A stretch of DNA of 64,000 nt, from positions 3,981,501 through 4,045,500 of the forward strand of contig NZ_CP150269.1 in NCBI RefSeq assembly GCF_037976825.1. Direction: 5' to 3'. The notes below the pieces were generated by a model. The model saw only the letters and a list, made by a program, of their open reading frames with translations, was not told the origin of the DNA and searched no databases. Origin of the DNA: Paenibacillus sp. FSL K6-1330. GTDB taxonomy: Bacteria; Bacillota; Bacilli; Paenibacillales; Paenibacillaceae. Positions 17,528 to 26,532 of this stretch are shown in pieces (within the stretch, counting starts at the first letter, position 1; each line of letters starts with the position of its first letter). A program made the position numbers and the translations under genes.

Positions 17528-18364
17528 TCACACCTCTTGATCAAAGTGGTTATTAGTTTCCGGCACATATATACCACAGCCCCGGCCAAGCTTTCCACCA
17601 TTTTGTAAAAACGCTTTCGCTGCACACTGCAAACTCGTTTCCTCTCCATATTCGGAAGGATCCGCTGTGACTCGATTGAAGATTCGCTGCTCGGCTTCCC
17701 TCGATGCTTCATCGACCTCATAAATATGGAACAGCCGCTGAAAGCGTAGAATGTTCGATTCGGCTTTCAGGATATTATCAAGACCGGGATACAGCAGCCA
17801 AGAGCGGCAAGTGTAGATTGGCGGAATGCCTCTAAAGAATGCCCGGGCTAACGAAAAGGAGTGTTCCACCTCTTGCGGGGTTAGCGGCTCCCCTTCCGGG
17901 ATGTGCACATTCAGCACGAGCTGATGCTTCTCCACTGTCAGGTTCCCTTCCTTTAAGTCGCTTTCAAAAGCGATAGGCTGAAACTGCAGCCTGCCAAGGC
18001 GGAACAGCCGGAGCCGGACATGCTCTTGAAGCCAGTTGTACTCCTCAATGCCGTACTCGCCGTAATCCCGGTAACAAACCTCGCACCAAACCCGAATGTC
18101 CGAAAACGTATCGAAATAGATTTTGTCGGCGATTCCCCGAACTCGGTACTCCCCATAAGCATCAATGGAAAATCTCGCGAAAAGGTAAAGCAGTTTTTGC
18201 CTGTACCCGGCTGCTCCTGTAATATGCTGGAAGAATGAATGGCGATCCGTCTGAAAACGTTGCTTTAACTCCGCGTATTCACTCTCCTCCATGTCGTAGT
18301 CTACAATGATCCGGACAGCTACTTCCCCCAGTTGGATTCCTTTGCAAAACTCAAGTAAATGCAT
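17528..18364 (-). CDS. Acyltransferase with GNAT-like C-terminal domain
   Basis: Soluble protein of about 278 residues. The C-terminal half carries the diagnostic series LVLNVHIPEGEPLTPQ, FFRGIPPIYTCRSWLLYPGL and SNILRFQRLFHIYE, characteristic of a family annotated as acyltransferase with NAT N-terminal and GNAT-like C-terminal domains; the substrate is not known. GGGGAG lies ten bases before the ATG at 18364, favouring that start over the TTG at 18394. It is followed by its own terminator and appears monocistronic. Confidence 0.8.
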   Translation of the reverse strand: MHLLEFCKGIQLGEVAVRIIVDYDMEESEYAELKQRFQTDRHSFFQHITGAAGYRQKLLYLFARFSIDAYGEYRVRGIADKIYFDTFSDIRVWCEVCYRDYGEYGIEEYNWLQEHVRLRLFRLGRLQFQPIAFESDLKEGNLTVEKHQLVLNVHIPEGEPLTPQEVEHSFSLARAFFRGIPPIYTCRSWLLYPGLDNILKAESNILRFQRLFHIYEVDEASREAEQRIFNRVTADPSEYGEETSLQCAAKAFLQNGGKLGRGCGIYVPETNNHFDQEV

Positions 18365-18516
18365 GAAATCATCACTCCCCTGAACGCACAGCAATGTCTG
18401 CCCTTTGACGAATACGCGAGGGGCAACCAGTGTTATGACATCTTGTTTGATTTTAAATCGGCTTCCACTGTTTTACGTATTAATAGCGTTGCCGTTCCCG
18501 TAATATTTTCGCAGAA

Positions 18517-18555
18517 AAATTGGCACTGCTAATTGATTGGAAATTGGCACTGTAA
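18517..18555. repeat. Direct repeat upstream of the DapA-family gene
   Basis: AATTGGCACTG occurs twice about 27 bases apart, roughly 65-100 bases before the lyase ATG. This spacing is compatible with a regulator binding on one helix face. No regulator is assigned. Confidence 0.4.
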
Positions 18556-18618
18556 AGTAGTCCAATTCATTTCTTATAATCCAATTATAATTCTTCGCGA
18601 TTGTAAAGGTATCATTTC

Positions 18619-19533
18619 ATGTTCCACGGATTATCTGCTTTTCCATTAACACCACTTAATGAGACGGGTATAGACGAACAGTCTATTGTGACCTTGATAC
18701 AACGTTTAGTTAACGCCGGCGTCGACTCCATTGGCGCGCTCGGCTCAACCGGAAATTATGCATACCTGGACCGGGATGAGCGGTCCCGTGTACTTCAACT
18801 TGTTATCCATTCAGCAGAAGGAATTCCCGTAATGACGAGTATAAGTGCGATCCGCACCCTTGATGTACTTCGATATGCTGAATATGCACAAAAATTAGGA
18901 GCAAGCGCCGTCTTACTTGCTCCTTTCTCCTATCAAACACTAATGGATGAAGAGGTATTTAAACTTTACGAACAAGTGACCCGCTCACTTTCCGTACCAT
19001 TATGTGTATATGATAATCCGAGTACCACCCATTTTCAATTTAGCGATGAGTTACATGGTCGGATTGCTGAACTACCAAACGTCTGTTCGATAAAGATCCC
19101 CGGAGTCCCTTCTAATTTAGCGGAAGCTAGATCGCGAGTTAACAATCTACGATCCGTAATTCCTCCCCATGTAACCATAGGGATCAGTGGAGATCCGTTT
19201 GGAGTCATTGGCTTGAGTGCAGGCTGTGAAGCGTGGTATTCAGCTCTCGCAGGGATATTTCCAAAAACTTGCCTCCAGTTAACTCGTTTGGTCCAGGCAG
19301 GGTATCTTGACGAAGCAAAACGATTATCGCACCTTCTAGACCCTCTATGGAAGCTATTCTTTAAATACGGTAGTCTTCGCGTTGTATCCACGGCAGCAGA
19401 AATCAGCGATCTTGTTTCAAGCCCAAGCCTTCCTCTGCCCTTACAGTCATTGAGCCCATCGGCCAGAAAAGATTTGGAGGCCATATTAGAAGATTTGCAG
19501 ACATTAGAATCCTCTGATACTCCTTTTTTGTGA
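18619..19533 (+). CDS. DapA/N-acetylneuraminate lyase family protein
   Basis: Class I aldolase-fold enzyme of 304 residues, using a Schiff-base lysine to form or cleave a C-C bond with pyruvate. Visible family features are GALGSTGNYAYLDRDER in the pyruvate-binding loop, the catalytic Tyr in VYDNPSTTHF, the Schiff-base Lys in SIKIPG and GISGDPFGVIGLSAGCEAWYS near the C-terminal part. The STGN loop replaces the TTGE seen in housekeeping DapA, so it is more likely a sugar-acid or hydroxyproline-type aldolase than lysine-pathway DapA. No ribosome site better than AAAGGTATC precedes the ATG. It is monocistronic with a strong terminator. Confidence 0.87.
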   Translation: MFHGLSAFPLTPLNETGIDEQSIVTLIQRLVNAGVDSIGALGSTGNYAYLDRDERSRVLQLVIHSAEGIPVMTSISAIRTLDVLRYAEYAQKLGASAVLLAPFSYQTLMDEEVFKLYEQVTRSLSVPLCVYDNPSTTHFQFSDELHGRIAELPNVCSIKIPGVPSNLAEARSRVNNLRSVIPPHVTIGISGDPFGVIGLSAGCEAWYSALAGIFPKTCLQLTRLVQAGYLDEAKRLSHLLDPLWKLFFKYGSLRVVSTAAEISDLVSSPSLPLPLQSLSPSARKDLEAILEDLQTLESSDTPFL

Positions 19534-19590
19534 TTTTTTTTAAAATAACTCGTCCCCTGTCATGCAGCAAATTCAAAAAGAAAGTCTTAT

Positions 19591-19635
19591 AAAAACGACC
19601 GTCCCCATATTCAATCAGGGAACGGTCGTTTTTAT
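19591..19635. terminator. Strong terminator after the DapA-family gene
   Basis: AAAAACGACCGTCCC pairs with GGGAACGGTCGTTTTT; A and T tracts on both sides make it usable in either direction. Confidence 0.88.
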
Positions 19636-19789
19636 TTCGATCGTCACGTTTCTTTTCCTCCGAAAGCTGCATTCTGGATCGAGCTGAATGAATCCATTTT
19701 TTCGGAAAATGACCCACGCTCCAGTTTATAGCATGATGCTCCTCATGTATTCGCCGCTCTGATTTAGCGACTCTGTTAAATCAATGATT

Positions 19790-20815
19790 TCAAAACACGC
19801 ATTCCGTGGCGATCGACGGACGCTTAAGCAATTCCCATCCGGTCTTGGCGGATATAAAAGAGGCTAGTTCCCATCCCATTCGGTAATGCGTCTGATAGCC
19901 GGGATGATATCGGCCGCCCCATCCTTCCACCTCCGGATGAATCAACCCCAGATCAACTACGAATACCTTCCCGTTTCCGCTTTGATTGAAATAGGACACG
20001 ACCTTATTCACGCTCGCAAGATAGTTGTTATTCATGGTTCCGACACAGCAAAAGACGTAGGGATTGTTATACTTTTCCTGGATAACCTGAATGAATTCAA
20101 TATAAGCGGCAATATACGCCTCATCGTCAATTGGCGTAGAATAATCGTTCTGGCCCAAATTAATGACGATTCCATCAGGCATATACCGGGAAAAGTCCCA
20201 TGGCGCCGTCCCTTTGCCGAGCGTTCCCGAAAAATGTTCCGGTAATCCTTGCTTGTTCCCTACCGCATCCTGCCAAACGCCAATTCCGCATATGGCCATC
20301 GTATGATATTCCGCATTCAACATTCTGGCGCTGATCCCGACATAAGACATGTATCCGTCGTCAAGATGCGGAGCTTCAGCGAGCACATGCGGATGACCGA
20401 TCCCTGCTCCATCCGTGATGGAATCCCCAAAGTATTCAAGCCGGACAGGTTTTGCCGCGGGCGGGGCAAGGAAGCTTCCGCCGTCAGGCAGAGAAAAATG
20501 ATGAAATGCTATACTTCCGGTGAGGATCCCCGTTCGCTTGTGGATCTCTAAAGTGTGTTCACCCTCCGGCAGCCCCTGTTCGATTATGTATTCATGTACC
20601 CCCTTCTTCAAATTGATCCAATTACGAGCGACGCCGTCCACTACGATTTCAACATAATCCTGGCCGTCGGAATCCTCAGCCGTCATCGAGATGGCCGTAC
20701 CTCGGAAGGCAACAAAAACCGCGCTGTTGACCCATCCGCATTTCGGCTTCTCTTTCTCGGTCAGATCGAATCTCCCCATCAGCCTGGCATATTTGGTAAA
20801 GTTAAACTCCAACAT
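19790..20815 (-). CDS. SGNH/GDSL esterase, carbohydrate esterase family 2-like
   Basis: Probable cytosolic sugar deacetylase of 341 residues, as no signal peptide is present. An N-terminal beta-sandwich (about 1-115) precedes an SGNH domain: block I FGDSITDG with the nucleophile Ser, the oxyanion motif NLGQND, and the C-terminal catalytic His in GGRYHPGYQTH. This two-domain layout is that of CE2 acetyl-xylan/glucomannan esterases. GGGAGG sits five bases before the ATG at 20815. The gene diverges from a GntR-LacI regulator, with a perfect 22-bp palindrome 50 bases upstream. Substrate inferred only from family. Confidence 0.88.
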   Translation of the reverse strand: MLEFNFTKYARLMGRFDLTEKEKPKCGWVNSAVFVAFRGTAISMTAEDSDGQDYVEIVVDGVARNWINLKKGVHEYIIEQGLPEGEHTLEIHKRTGILTGSIAFHHFSLPDGGSFLAPPAAKPVRLEYFGDSITDGAGIGHPHVLAEAPHLDDGYMSYVGISARMLNAEYHTMAICGIGVWQDAVGNKQGLPEHFSGTLGKGTAPWDFSRYMPDGIVINLGQNDYSTPIDDEAYIAAYIEFIQVIQEKYNNPYVFCCVGTMNNNYLASVNKVVSYFNQSGNGKVFVVDLGLIHPEVEGWGGRYHPGYQTHYRMGWELASFISAKTGWELLKRPSIATECVF

Positions 20816-20861
20816 AATTCCTCCCTTCAACTTTTGCATAGACTAACGAAGTCCTTATAGT

Positions 20862-20883
20862 AAAATAAAGTATACTTTATTTT
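20862..20883. promoter_or_regulatory. Perfect 22-bp operator palindrome
   Basis: AAAATAAAGTA is followed directly by its exact complement TACTTTATTTT. A second, shorter copy of its core lies at 21012-21023 before the divergent regulator. Sites of this kind are typical targets of AraR-type GntR-LacI repressors. Confidence 0.8.
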
Positions 20884-21011
20884 GTTAATAACTATATTTA
20901 TATTATCAATCGATATACTTTTAGTCAATTACTAAGCAATGAATCCCCTTAATTTATACGTATACATATGCATGAAATTCAAGATAAAAGCCTTGATTTC
21001 AATGCATTAAT

Positions 21012-21023
21012 AAAGTATACTTT
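21012..21023. promoter_or_regulatory. Second operator core before the GntR-LacI gene
   Basis: AAAGTATACTTT is a perfect 12-bp palindrome identical to the centre of the 20862-20883 site, 59 bases upstream of the regulator start. It suggests autoregulation and possible looping between the two sites. Confidence 0.75.
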
Positions 21024-21081
21024 TATAAAATCATTTGAAGTACCGTGATTAAGCACCAGTCTGTAAAAGAGGAGAATTTTT

Positions 21082-22143
21082 GTGAACGAGCCGAAGTACA
21101 TGAAGGTAAAACAAGCGCTGCTGCATCAGATTCAAGTCGGCAAGCTTCGCTCTGGCGATAAGCTGCCGAATGAAGAAGATCTTATGAAACAATTTCATGT
21201 AAGCGGAATAACGATTCGAAAAGCAATGACGGAACTGGCCAACGAGGGCGTAATCACCAGAATCAAAAGAAAGGGCTCTTTTGTAAATGGAGATCAAGCC
21301 GCAGACCATTCGAGTCACTTGATCGCGTTCATTTTATCGGCGGAGGACAATTACGATGTATCGTATATGAAAATCATCAAAGGCGCCCAGCAAGTGGCCG
21401 CCGAATTCAATTACTCCTTAATCGTGGAATGGAGCAACGAAAATTTGGCCGTTGAACAAGCATCCATTCAGAAAATGCTGGACCGGAAAGTCGACGGCTT
21501 CTTGATTTATCCGTTCGATCCGATCCAGAGCAAGGATAACTACCTATTCATCGAACAAAATAACATCCCCTATCTATTGGTAGACCGGTACAATGTGGAT
21601 CATCCCAGCTATTTTTCCGGATGCAACAATTATGACGGAGCGATCCTGGCTACCCGGGAGTTGATCCGTCTGAAGCACACCAAAATAAAGTTCGCAAGCT
21701 ATCACTTCTTTCTTCATTCCGAGCAGGAGCGGTTCGCCGGCTATTGCAGCGCCATGCGTCACGCAGGGTTTCCGTTAACCGACGATAACTTGCTGACCCG
21801 CGTGGACTATGACGCACTAGCCGACAGTATTTTGAAGCGGAATGTTACTGCTTTGTTTTGCTGCAATGACAAACTTGCCATAGAAATGATCGAGAAGCTG
21901 ACGGACCGCGGCATTAGAATTCCGCAGGATGTTTCCATTATGGGATTCGACGATTGGGACCATTCCAGCAACCTCTCGATCGGATTGTCTACCGTCCGGC
22001 AAGATTTCGAGGAAATCGGCAGAAACGCTGCGCATTTACTCCACCAAGTTATTCAAGGCAAAACTCTTGGAGGAAACACGAAAATATTGTCTGGCGTTTC
22101 TTTGGTGATTCGGGAGTCTACATGCGAGAACCCTTACGGGTAA
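21082..22143 (+). CDS. GntR-LacI chimeric repressor (AraR type)
   Basis: Transcription factor of 353 residues with an N-terminal GntR winged helix (residues 1-70: LRSGDKLPNEEDLMKQFHVS, then TIRKAMTELANEGVI) fused to a LacI/GalR-type effector domain (FILSAEDNYDVSYMKIIKGA through ALFCCNDKLAIEMIEKL and SIMGFDDWD). Starts at GTG 21082, with AGAGGAGAA eight bases upstream. It sits between two SGNH/CE2-like esterase genes and should control both; palindromes with core AAAGTATACTTT lie in the divergent promoter region. The effector is probably a sugar released from an acetylated polysaccharide, which is inference. Confidence 0.93.
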   Translation: MNEPKYMKVKQALLHQIQVGKLRSGDKLPNEEDLMKQFHVSGITIRKAMTELANEGVITRIKRKGSFVNGDQAADHSSHLIAFILSAEDNYDVSYMKIIKGAQQVAAEFNYSLIVEWSNENLAVEQASIQKMLDRKVDGFLIYPFDPIQSKDNYLFIEQNNIPYLLVDRYNVDHPSYFSGCNNYDGAILATRELIRLKHTKIKFASYHFFLHSEQERFAGYCSAMRHAGFPLTDDNLLTRVDYDALADSILKRNVTALFCCNDKLAIEMIEKLTDRGIRIPQDVSIMGFDDWDHSSNLSIGLSTVRQDFEEIGRNAAHLLHQVIQGKTLGGNTKILSGVSLVIRESTCENPYG

Positions 22144-22185
22144 CGTTGTCAGCTCAAATAAATCAATGAGAGGAAGGAATGCGTT

Positions 22186-23193
22186 ATGAAATTCGACTTT
22201 GCGTCTTCCAGTCTGAGGCACGGGCTCTTTCATCAAGAAACGGATGGCATCTCCTGTTTTCTTCCCGGAAGTGCGATAACCGTACGCTTTCAAGGACGGG
22301 AAATAACGGCCGAGATCGAGGATGTCAACGGAGAGGGGAAAAGCTGGCTTAACGTCTATATCGACGATCTTCCGGTAAGGGTGATGAGAATCGATCCGGA
22401 TAACCGGCTGTACCAGCTTGCGGATGATCTGGAAGATGCGCCCCATACCTTAACGCTGCAGAAACGTACGGAGGCGGCATTCGGCAGCATTAAATTTACC
22501 GATTTAACTACGGAGAACGGAGCTCTTCTGAGCCCGCCAGCCCCTCTTCCCCATCGCCTGCTCATCATTGGTGATTCGATCACGTGCGGCTTTGGTAACG
22601 AGGCGCAGATTCCCTGCGACTGCGATGCTTCACGCGAAAATATCGCGCTCGCTTACAGCTCGCTGACCGGTCAACTTTTGAATGCCGAAACTTTGATTGT
22701 GGGCGCGTCCGGCACGGGATGCTATCAGAATTTCGGCGGTGGCCAAGAAGGCCGCATGTCGGATTATTTCATGGAAACCATCTGTCCTGATCTTGATCAA
22801 CAAGCCATAGATCCGTTTCATCCTGAAATGGTTGTCGTTAATCTCGGAACCAATGATTGGTCCGCGCCCATCGAGCCTGCGGATTACCTTGAACAATATC
22901 GCAAATTGACGGGTTTTATTCGCGATAGATATCCATCGGCCCCTTTGTTCTGCGCAATCGGTCCGATGACGCTGGATCCCGCTCCCCATTTGAAGGCTCT
23001 CGTCCAGCGTCTCCACGAAGAAGGCGACGACAACATTCATTTCGTGGAGTTTCCGCTCATCAAGCGGCCGGAAGACGGAATGGGAGGCTGCGGGCATCCC
23101 TCCGTCAAGAAGCATCGGCAAATGGCTGAACAGTTGGCCGGGACAATCCGTCAGGTTATCTCCGGTCCTGCCCCGTTTACCGGAAGCCGTTAG
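22186..23193 (+). CDS. SGNH/GDSL esterase, carbohydrate esterase family 2-like (second copy)
   Basis: Probable sugar deacetylase of 335 residues, organised like the divergent neighbour: beta-sandwich N-terminus, then SGNH domain with IGDSITCGFGNE, NLGTNDW and a catalytic His in DGMGGCGHPSVKKH. The NLGTND and GCGHPS forms are closer to classical CE2 enzymes than the copy at 19790. No signal peptide is visible. AGGAAGGA precedes the ATG. It starts 42 bases after the regulator stop on the same strand and is probably cotranscribed with it; a 17-bp stem terminator follows. Confidence 0.9.
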   Translation: MKFDFASSSLRHGLFHQETDGISCFLPGSAITVRFQGREITAEIEDVNGEGKSWLNVYIDDLPVRVMRIDPDNRLYQLADDLEDAPHTLTLQKRTEAAFGSIKFTDLTTENGALLSPPAPLPHRLLIIGDSITCGFGNEAQIPCDCDASRENIALAYSSLTGQLLNAETLIVGASGTGCYQNFGGGQEGRMSDYFMETICPDLDQQAIDPFHPEMVVVNLGTNDWSAPIEPADYLEQYRKLTGFIRDRYPSAPLFCAIGPMTLDPAPHLKALVQRLHEEGDDNIHFVEFPLIKRPEDGMGGCGHPSVKKHRQMAEQLAGTIRQVISGPAPFTGSR

Positions 23194-23323
23194 AAAATAA
23201 CAACGACCCGCCAAAAGAACCGCTTCCTATGCGTAGCGGTCCAATCTTATCAAGGACGATTTCGTCAAAATATCTATACATGCCTCATAATCACTTCGAT
23301 ATATTTTGCGAGTCGATGCAGAA

Positions 23324-23363
23324 AGAAACGGACTAGCGTAAAGTCATACGCTAGTCCGTTTCT
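23324..23363 (+). terminator. Very strong terminator, perfect 17-bp stem
   Basis: AGAAACGGACTAGCGTA and its exact complement flank a 6-base loop and are followed by GTTTGTT. It ends the regulator-esterase transcript. Confidence 0.88.
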
Positions 23364-23510
23364 GTTTGTTCATTATTCGCCATTTGGAGCTGCTTTCGCT
23401 CCACATGGGACACTCCCCATTGATGTAAGGATACCAAAATCGGGGACAGAGGCATCGTTCTCGAACCGGAATCCACATAAAACGAACTCCACATCATTTC
23501 GTAAATAATA

Positions 23511-23540
23511 AAAAAGCCTGTTGAAGATTTTCAACAGGCT
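23511..23540 (-). terminator. Terminator of the ABC importer operon
   Basis: On the minus strand, AGCCTGTTGAA and TTCAACAGGCT pair around a 4-base loop and run into TTTTTTATT, 60 bases past the binding-protein stop. Confidence 0.9.
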
Positions 23541-23601
23541 GACCACTTCCTATTGGAAGCGGTCCTTTTTTTGCGGGCATTGTTCCAGTGAACAGCAATC
23601 T

Positions 23602-25140
23602 CTATTTTACCAAGAAGGCATCGACCTGATTCTGCAGCTCCGTCTGGATTGGCTTGAGCACCGCTTCGCCTTCCGTTTTAAATCTGGCAAAGTATTCGTC
23701 CGGTTCAAGCGCCCCGTTAAATAGTCCGCTATAGTATTTGGCCTGAATAGTCGCAAACTGGGCCACTTCGTTCTTCACCGGAGTCGGATCGAAAGTGAAG
23801 CCGGTGAGGATGTCCTTCGTGAAGTTGTCGGCTTTCATAATGAATTGACTGTACTTCTGAGTCTCTTCGTCCGTACCAGCCCACTCCCGCTCTAACGTAG
23901 GATTCAACATGAGCTGGAACGAGATGATACCGCCATCGTTGTTCAGCGTTTCGTATTGATGCTCGCCGACCGATTTCCAGTTCACGCCTTCAATTCCGTG
24001 TTCCAACAAATCATAATTCTCCTGCCGGTTCGCCCAATCGAGGAACATCATCGCGCGGTCTTTATGCTTGCTCGTCTTTACAATGCAGATGAAGTTATCC
24101 ATCTTGAAATTGGAAATGTTTTTCCCTTGGGTAAGGTCAAACAGACGCACGGCTTCCAACTCGCCGCTCGGAACGACCTGTTTCAGTTGGTCGTTGAACG
24201 ATTGGGGAACCCCAAAGGCCATTTGGGGCGTAGCCGCCACTTTATTCTGAAGCTGCATTTCTGCCGGACTGCTTTTATTCGTCAAAACGTCCTGCGACAT
24301 GACTTTGTCCACGAACAGCTTGCGGACATCCTGGATGCCGGACCAGATCTTAGGTTCCTGGGTTTCAAAGAAGTTGTAGACCTTCCCATCGTTGCCCTTG
24401 TAATACAGCATCAAGCTGGCTCCAGCAAAATTCGTTGGACGAATGTTGATGCTGGTATCGTCACGGATCAGCCAGTTGACCCAGCTGTAGGTGACGTCGT
24501 CTGCGCCTGCGAGTAGCGGTGTAATACCGGACTTACCGTCACGAACGGCATAGAGATAAGTTTTAAGATCCTCATACGTCTTTACGGGCGGCAAGTTGAA
24601 CTGCTCCCTCAGGTCCTTTCGGATGAAGACTGCTCTCTGTTGAGTATAGGCGCTTCCCAAGGGAACGCCGTAGATGTTGCCGTTAATTTTGTTGGCGTCC
24701 CACATTTGTTGCGGCCTCGTCTTTTTTACGTTGGGGCCGTATTGCTCCAGCAGTTCGCTTAATTCTTCGTAATAGCCCTGGGAAGCCATCGTGTCCAAAT
24801 GCAGCCACGGGGCATCAAACATCAAATCCACGTTCTCTCCCGAAGCCAGCATGACGTTGGTCTTCTGATTCAGATCGGCAAAGTCGACAAATGTAAATTT
24901 AACCTGCGTATTGATTTCGGTTTTTAGTCGCTTGTTGACTTCGGTCAGCACCTCGTCATAGTTAGCCCCCTTTGCCCCCGGAATGACAACCTCCAAAGTG
25001 ACCGGTTCAAGGGACGGATCGCCGGTTTCCCCGGAATCACCCGGCGCGGAGGCATCCCCGCCGGATCCGGAGCACCCGGACAATGCGATGGCTAGTCCGA
25101 GCAGCGTCGTCGCCAAGAACTTGCGTTTTGATTTGGCCAT
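23602..25140 (-). CDS. Sugar ABC transporter substrate-binding lipoprotein (LplA-like)
   Basis: Extracellular lipoprotein of 512 residues that captures a carbohydrate for the two permeases encoded upstream. It has a signal peptide with lipobox LSGC (Cys23), a Gly/Ser/Asp-rich linker and a family 1 solute-binding fold (TLEVVIPGAKGANYDEVLTEVN, VDLMFDAPWLHLDTMASQGYYEEL). The ATG at 25140 has AAGGGAG eight bases upstream. The gene is separated from the preceding permease gene by a 430-base repeat element rather than being tightly coupled. The cognate ATPase is not in the window, as is usual for LplABC-type systems that share MsmX-like ATPases. Confidence 0.92.
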   Translation of the reverse strand: MAKSKRKFLATTLLGLAIALSGCSGSGGDASAPGDSGETGDPSLEPVTLEVVIPGAKGANYDEVLTEVNKRLKTEINTQVKFTFVDFADLNQKTNVMLASGENVDLMFDAPWLHLDTMASQGYYEELSELLEQYGPNVKKTRPQQMWDANKINGNIYGVPLGSAYTQQRAVFIRKDLREQFNLPPVKTYEDLKTYLYAVRDGKSGITPLLAGADDVTYSWVNWLIRDDTSINIRPTNFAGASLMLYYKGNDGKVYNFFETQEPKIWSGIQDVRKLFVDKVMSQDVLTNKSSPAEMQLQNKVAATPQMAFGVPQSFNDQLKQVVPSGELEAVRLFDLTQGKNISNFKMDNFICIVKTSKHKDRAMMFLDWANRQENYDLLEHGIEGVNWKSVGEHQYETLNNDGGIISFQLMLNPTLEREWAGTDEETQKYSQFIMKADNFTKDILTGFTFDPTPVKNEVAQFATIQAKYYSGLFNGALEPDEYFARFKTEGEAVLKPIQTELQNQVDAFLVK

Positions 25141-25170
25141 GTAAATTACTCCCTTCAAATCATCATCTTA

Positions 25171-25583
25171 TAGTGCGTGTTCAAAAAGTCAGGTTTTCAG
25201 GACCAAGAAGATTGGATGAAGCTAGGGACGCCTGGTAGCGCGGCAGCGTAAAGGACCGTAATGACCTTATTTGCCCATTTCCCGGCTATTTCCCGCTGTA
25301 ACGGACTCCAGAGGCCTTATTGGTCCCTCATGGCGGCCATTTAGCCGCTTTTGACCGAAATAAGGTCTCCTCGGTCCGTTAGAATCGGGAACTACCACAA
25401 AGCGGACTAATAGCGTTTTTGGTGTCCGTTAGCTTAATGGAGGCTACGTGAGCAACTGAAATGTTTCCGCAGGAAACATGCTCCGGGAACATACGCTTTG
25501 GCCCGGCTGAATTCAAGATTCGACGTCGAATCCGCTTCATGATCTGCTTCGTCATGCATAGACGACTTTTTGAACAACCTCTT
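25171..25583. repeat. Long intergenic repeat element with inverted ends
   Basis: The element begins with AGTGCGTGTTCAAAAAGTC and ends with GACTTTTTGAACAACCTCTTA, so its ends are inverted copies of GTTCAAAAAGTC. The right part (TTCAAGATTCGACGTCGAATC onward) matches the short element at 26533-26628. The extra 320 bases inside contain several TAACGGAC...CTTATT units in both orientations (for example near 25294, 25362 and 25425). No open reading frame of note. It looks non-autonomous and mobile or regulatory. Confidence 0.75.
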
Positions 25584-25587
25584 ATAT

Positions 25588-26499
25588 TCAACCTTTCACC
25601 GAACCGAGCGTCAGACCTTTGACAAAATACTTCTGAACCATTGGATAGACAAGTATAATTGGGCCGATCGTCAGGCATACCGTTGCCAACTTGACCCCTT
25701 CCGCCGGCGGCAGCGTAAGCACATTGCCGTGATTGAGCGATGTGAGCTGCATCTGCGACATGAGCTGCCGAAGAAGCAGCTGAAGCGGGTACATATCGCT
25801 GTTATCGATAAACAGAAGGGACAGCCACCAATCGTTCCAATATTGCAGTGCGTAGAACAAGCTGATCGTTGCAATAACCGGCGTTGAGATCGGCCGGATA
25901 ATTTTGAAGAAGATCGTCCACTCTCCGGCGCCGTCCATGTTAGCCGATTCGTTCAGCTCATAAGGCAACGAGCGATAGAACGAGACTAAGATAAACGCAA
26001 AAAACGGATTCATGACGTAAGGGAGCACAAGCGCCCACAGCGTATCTTTCAGATGCAGCCATTGAACGACCAGAAGATAGAAGCCGACGAGCCCCGAGCC
26101 AAACACCATCGGCACGTAGGTCATAAACGAGAGGAAGCCTCGGTATCGGTTCTTCGGATGGGCCAGCACGTAAGCAAACAACGCAGTGACGACGAGGCCG
26201 ATAACGGTTCCGATGGCTGTTACCGCAATAGTGATGCCATAGCTGGTAAACATTTGCTCGCCCTGAAGGAGGAAACGATACGACTCCAGCGTAAATTCAG
26301 CGGGCCATATGGAGTATCCGTTCACCGCCAAGCTTCGGGTGCTGGAGAATGAATTAATGACCATCAGCCAAAAAGGAAGTAAACAAGCCAGCGCAAATAT
26401 AATCAAAAACAGTCCGAACAACAACACCGCCATTTTATCGGAGAACTCGGTTGTCCGTTGGACTGGTGGGGGCGGGATCAGAGCATCCGGACGATTCAT
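25588..26499 (-). CDS. Sugar ABC transporter permease (LplC-like)
   Basis: Inner-membrane permease of 303 residues with six predicted helices. The EAA-type loop motif reads YELNESANMDGAGEWTIFFK and the C-terminus PMVQKYFVKGLTLGSVKG is typical of LplC/YteP-partner permeases. The ATG at 26499 has GGGAGGTG eight bases upstream and is preferred over the farther in-frame start at 26547. It lies between two repeat elements that separate it from both neighbours, an odd layout for an ABC operon. Confidence 0.93.
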   Translation of the reverse strand: MNRPDALIPPPPVQRTTEFSDKMAVLLFGLFLIIFALACLLPFWLMVINSFSSTRSLAVNGYSIWPAEFTLESYRFLLQGEQMFTSYGITIAVTAIGTVIGLVVTALFAYVLAHPKNRYRGFLSFMTYVPMVFGSGLVGFYLLVVQWLHLKDTLWALVLPYVMNPFFAFILVSFYRSLPYELNESANMDGAGEWTIFFKIIRPISTPVIATISLFYALQYWNDWWLSLLFIDNSDMYPLQLLLRQLMSQMQLTSLNHGNVLTLPPAEGVKLATVCLTIGPIILVYPMVQKYFVKGLTLGSVKG

Positions 26500-26532
26500 T
26501 TGGAATTCACCTCCCTTACATTCCGCAAAATT

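Noticed and set aside
18521-18536. TGGCAC near 18522 as a sigma-54 promoter for the DapA-family gene
   Set aside because: The -12 element at the right distance is ATTG rather than TTGC, and the TTGGCACTG unit is directly repeated, which fits an operator better.
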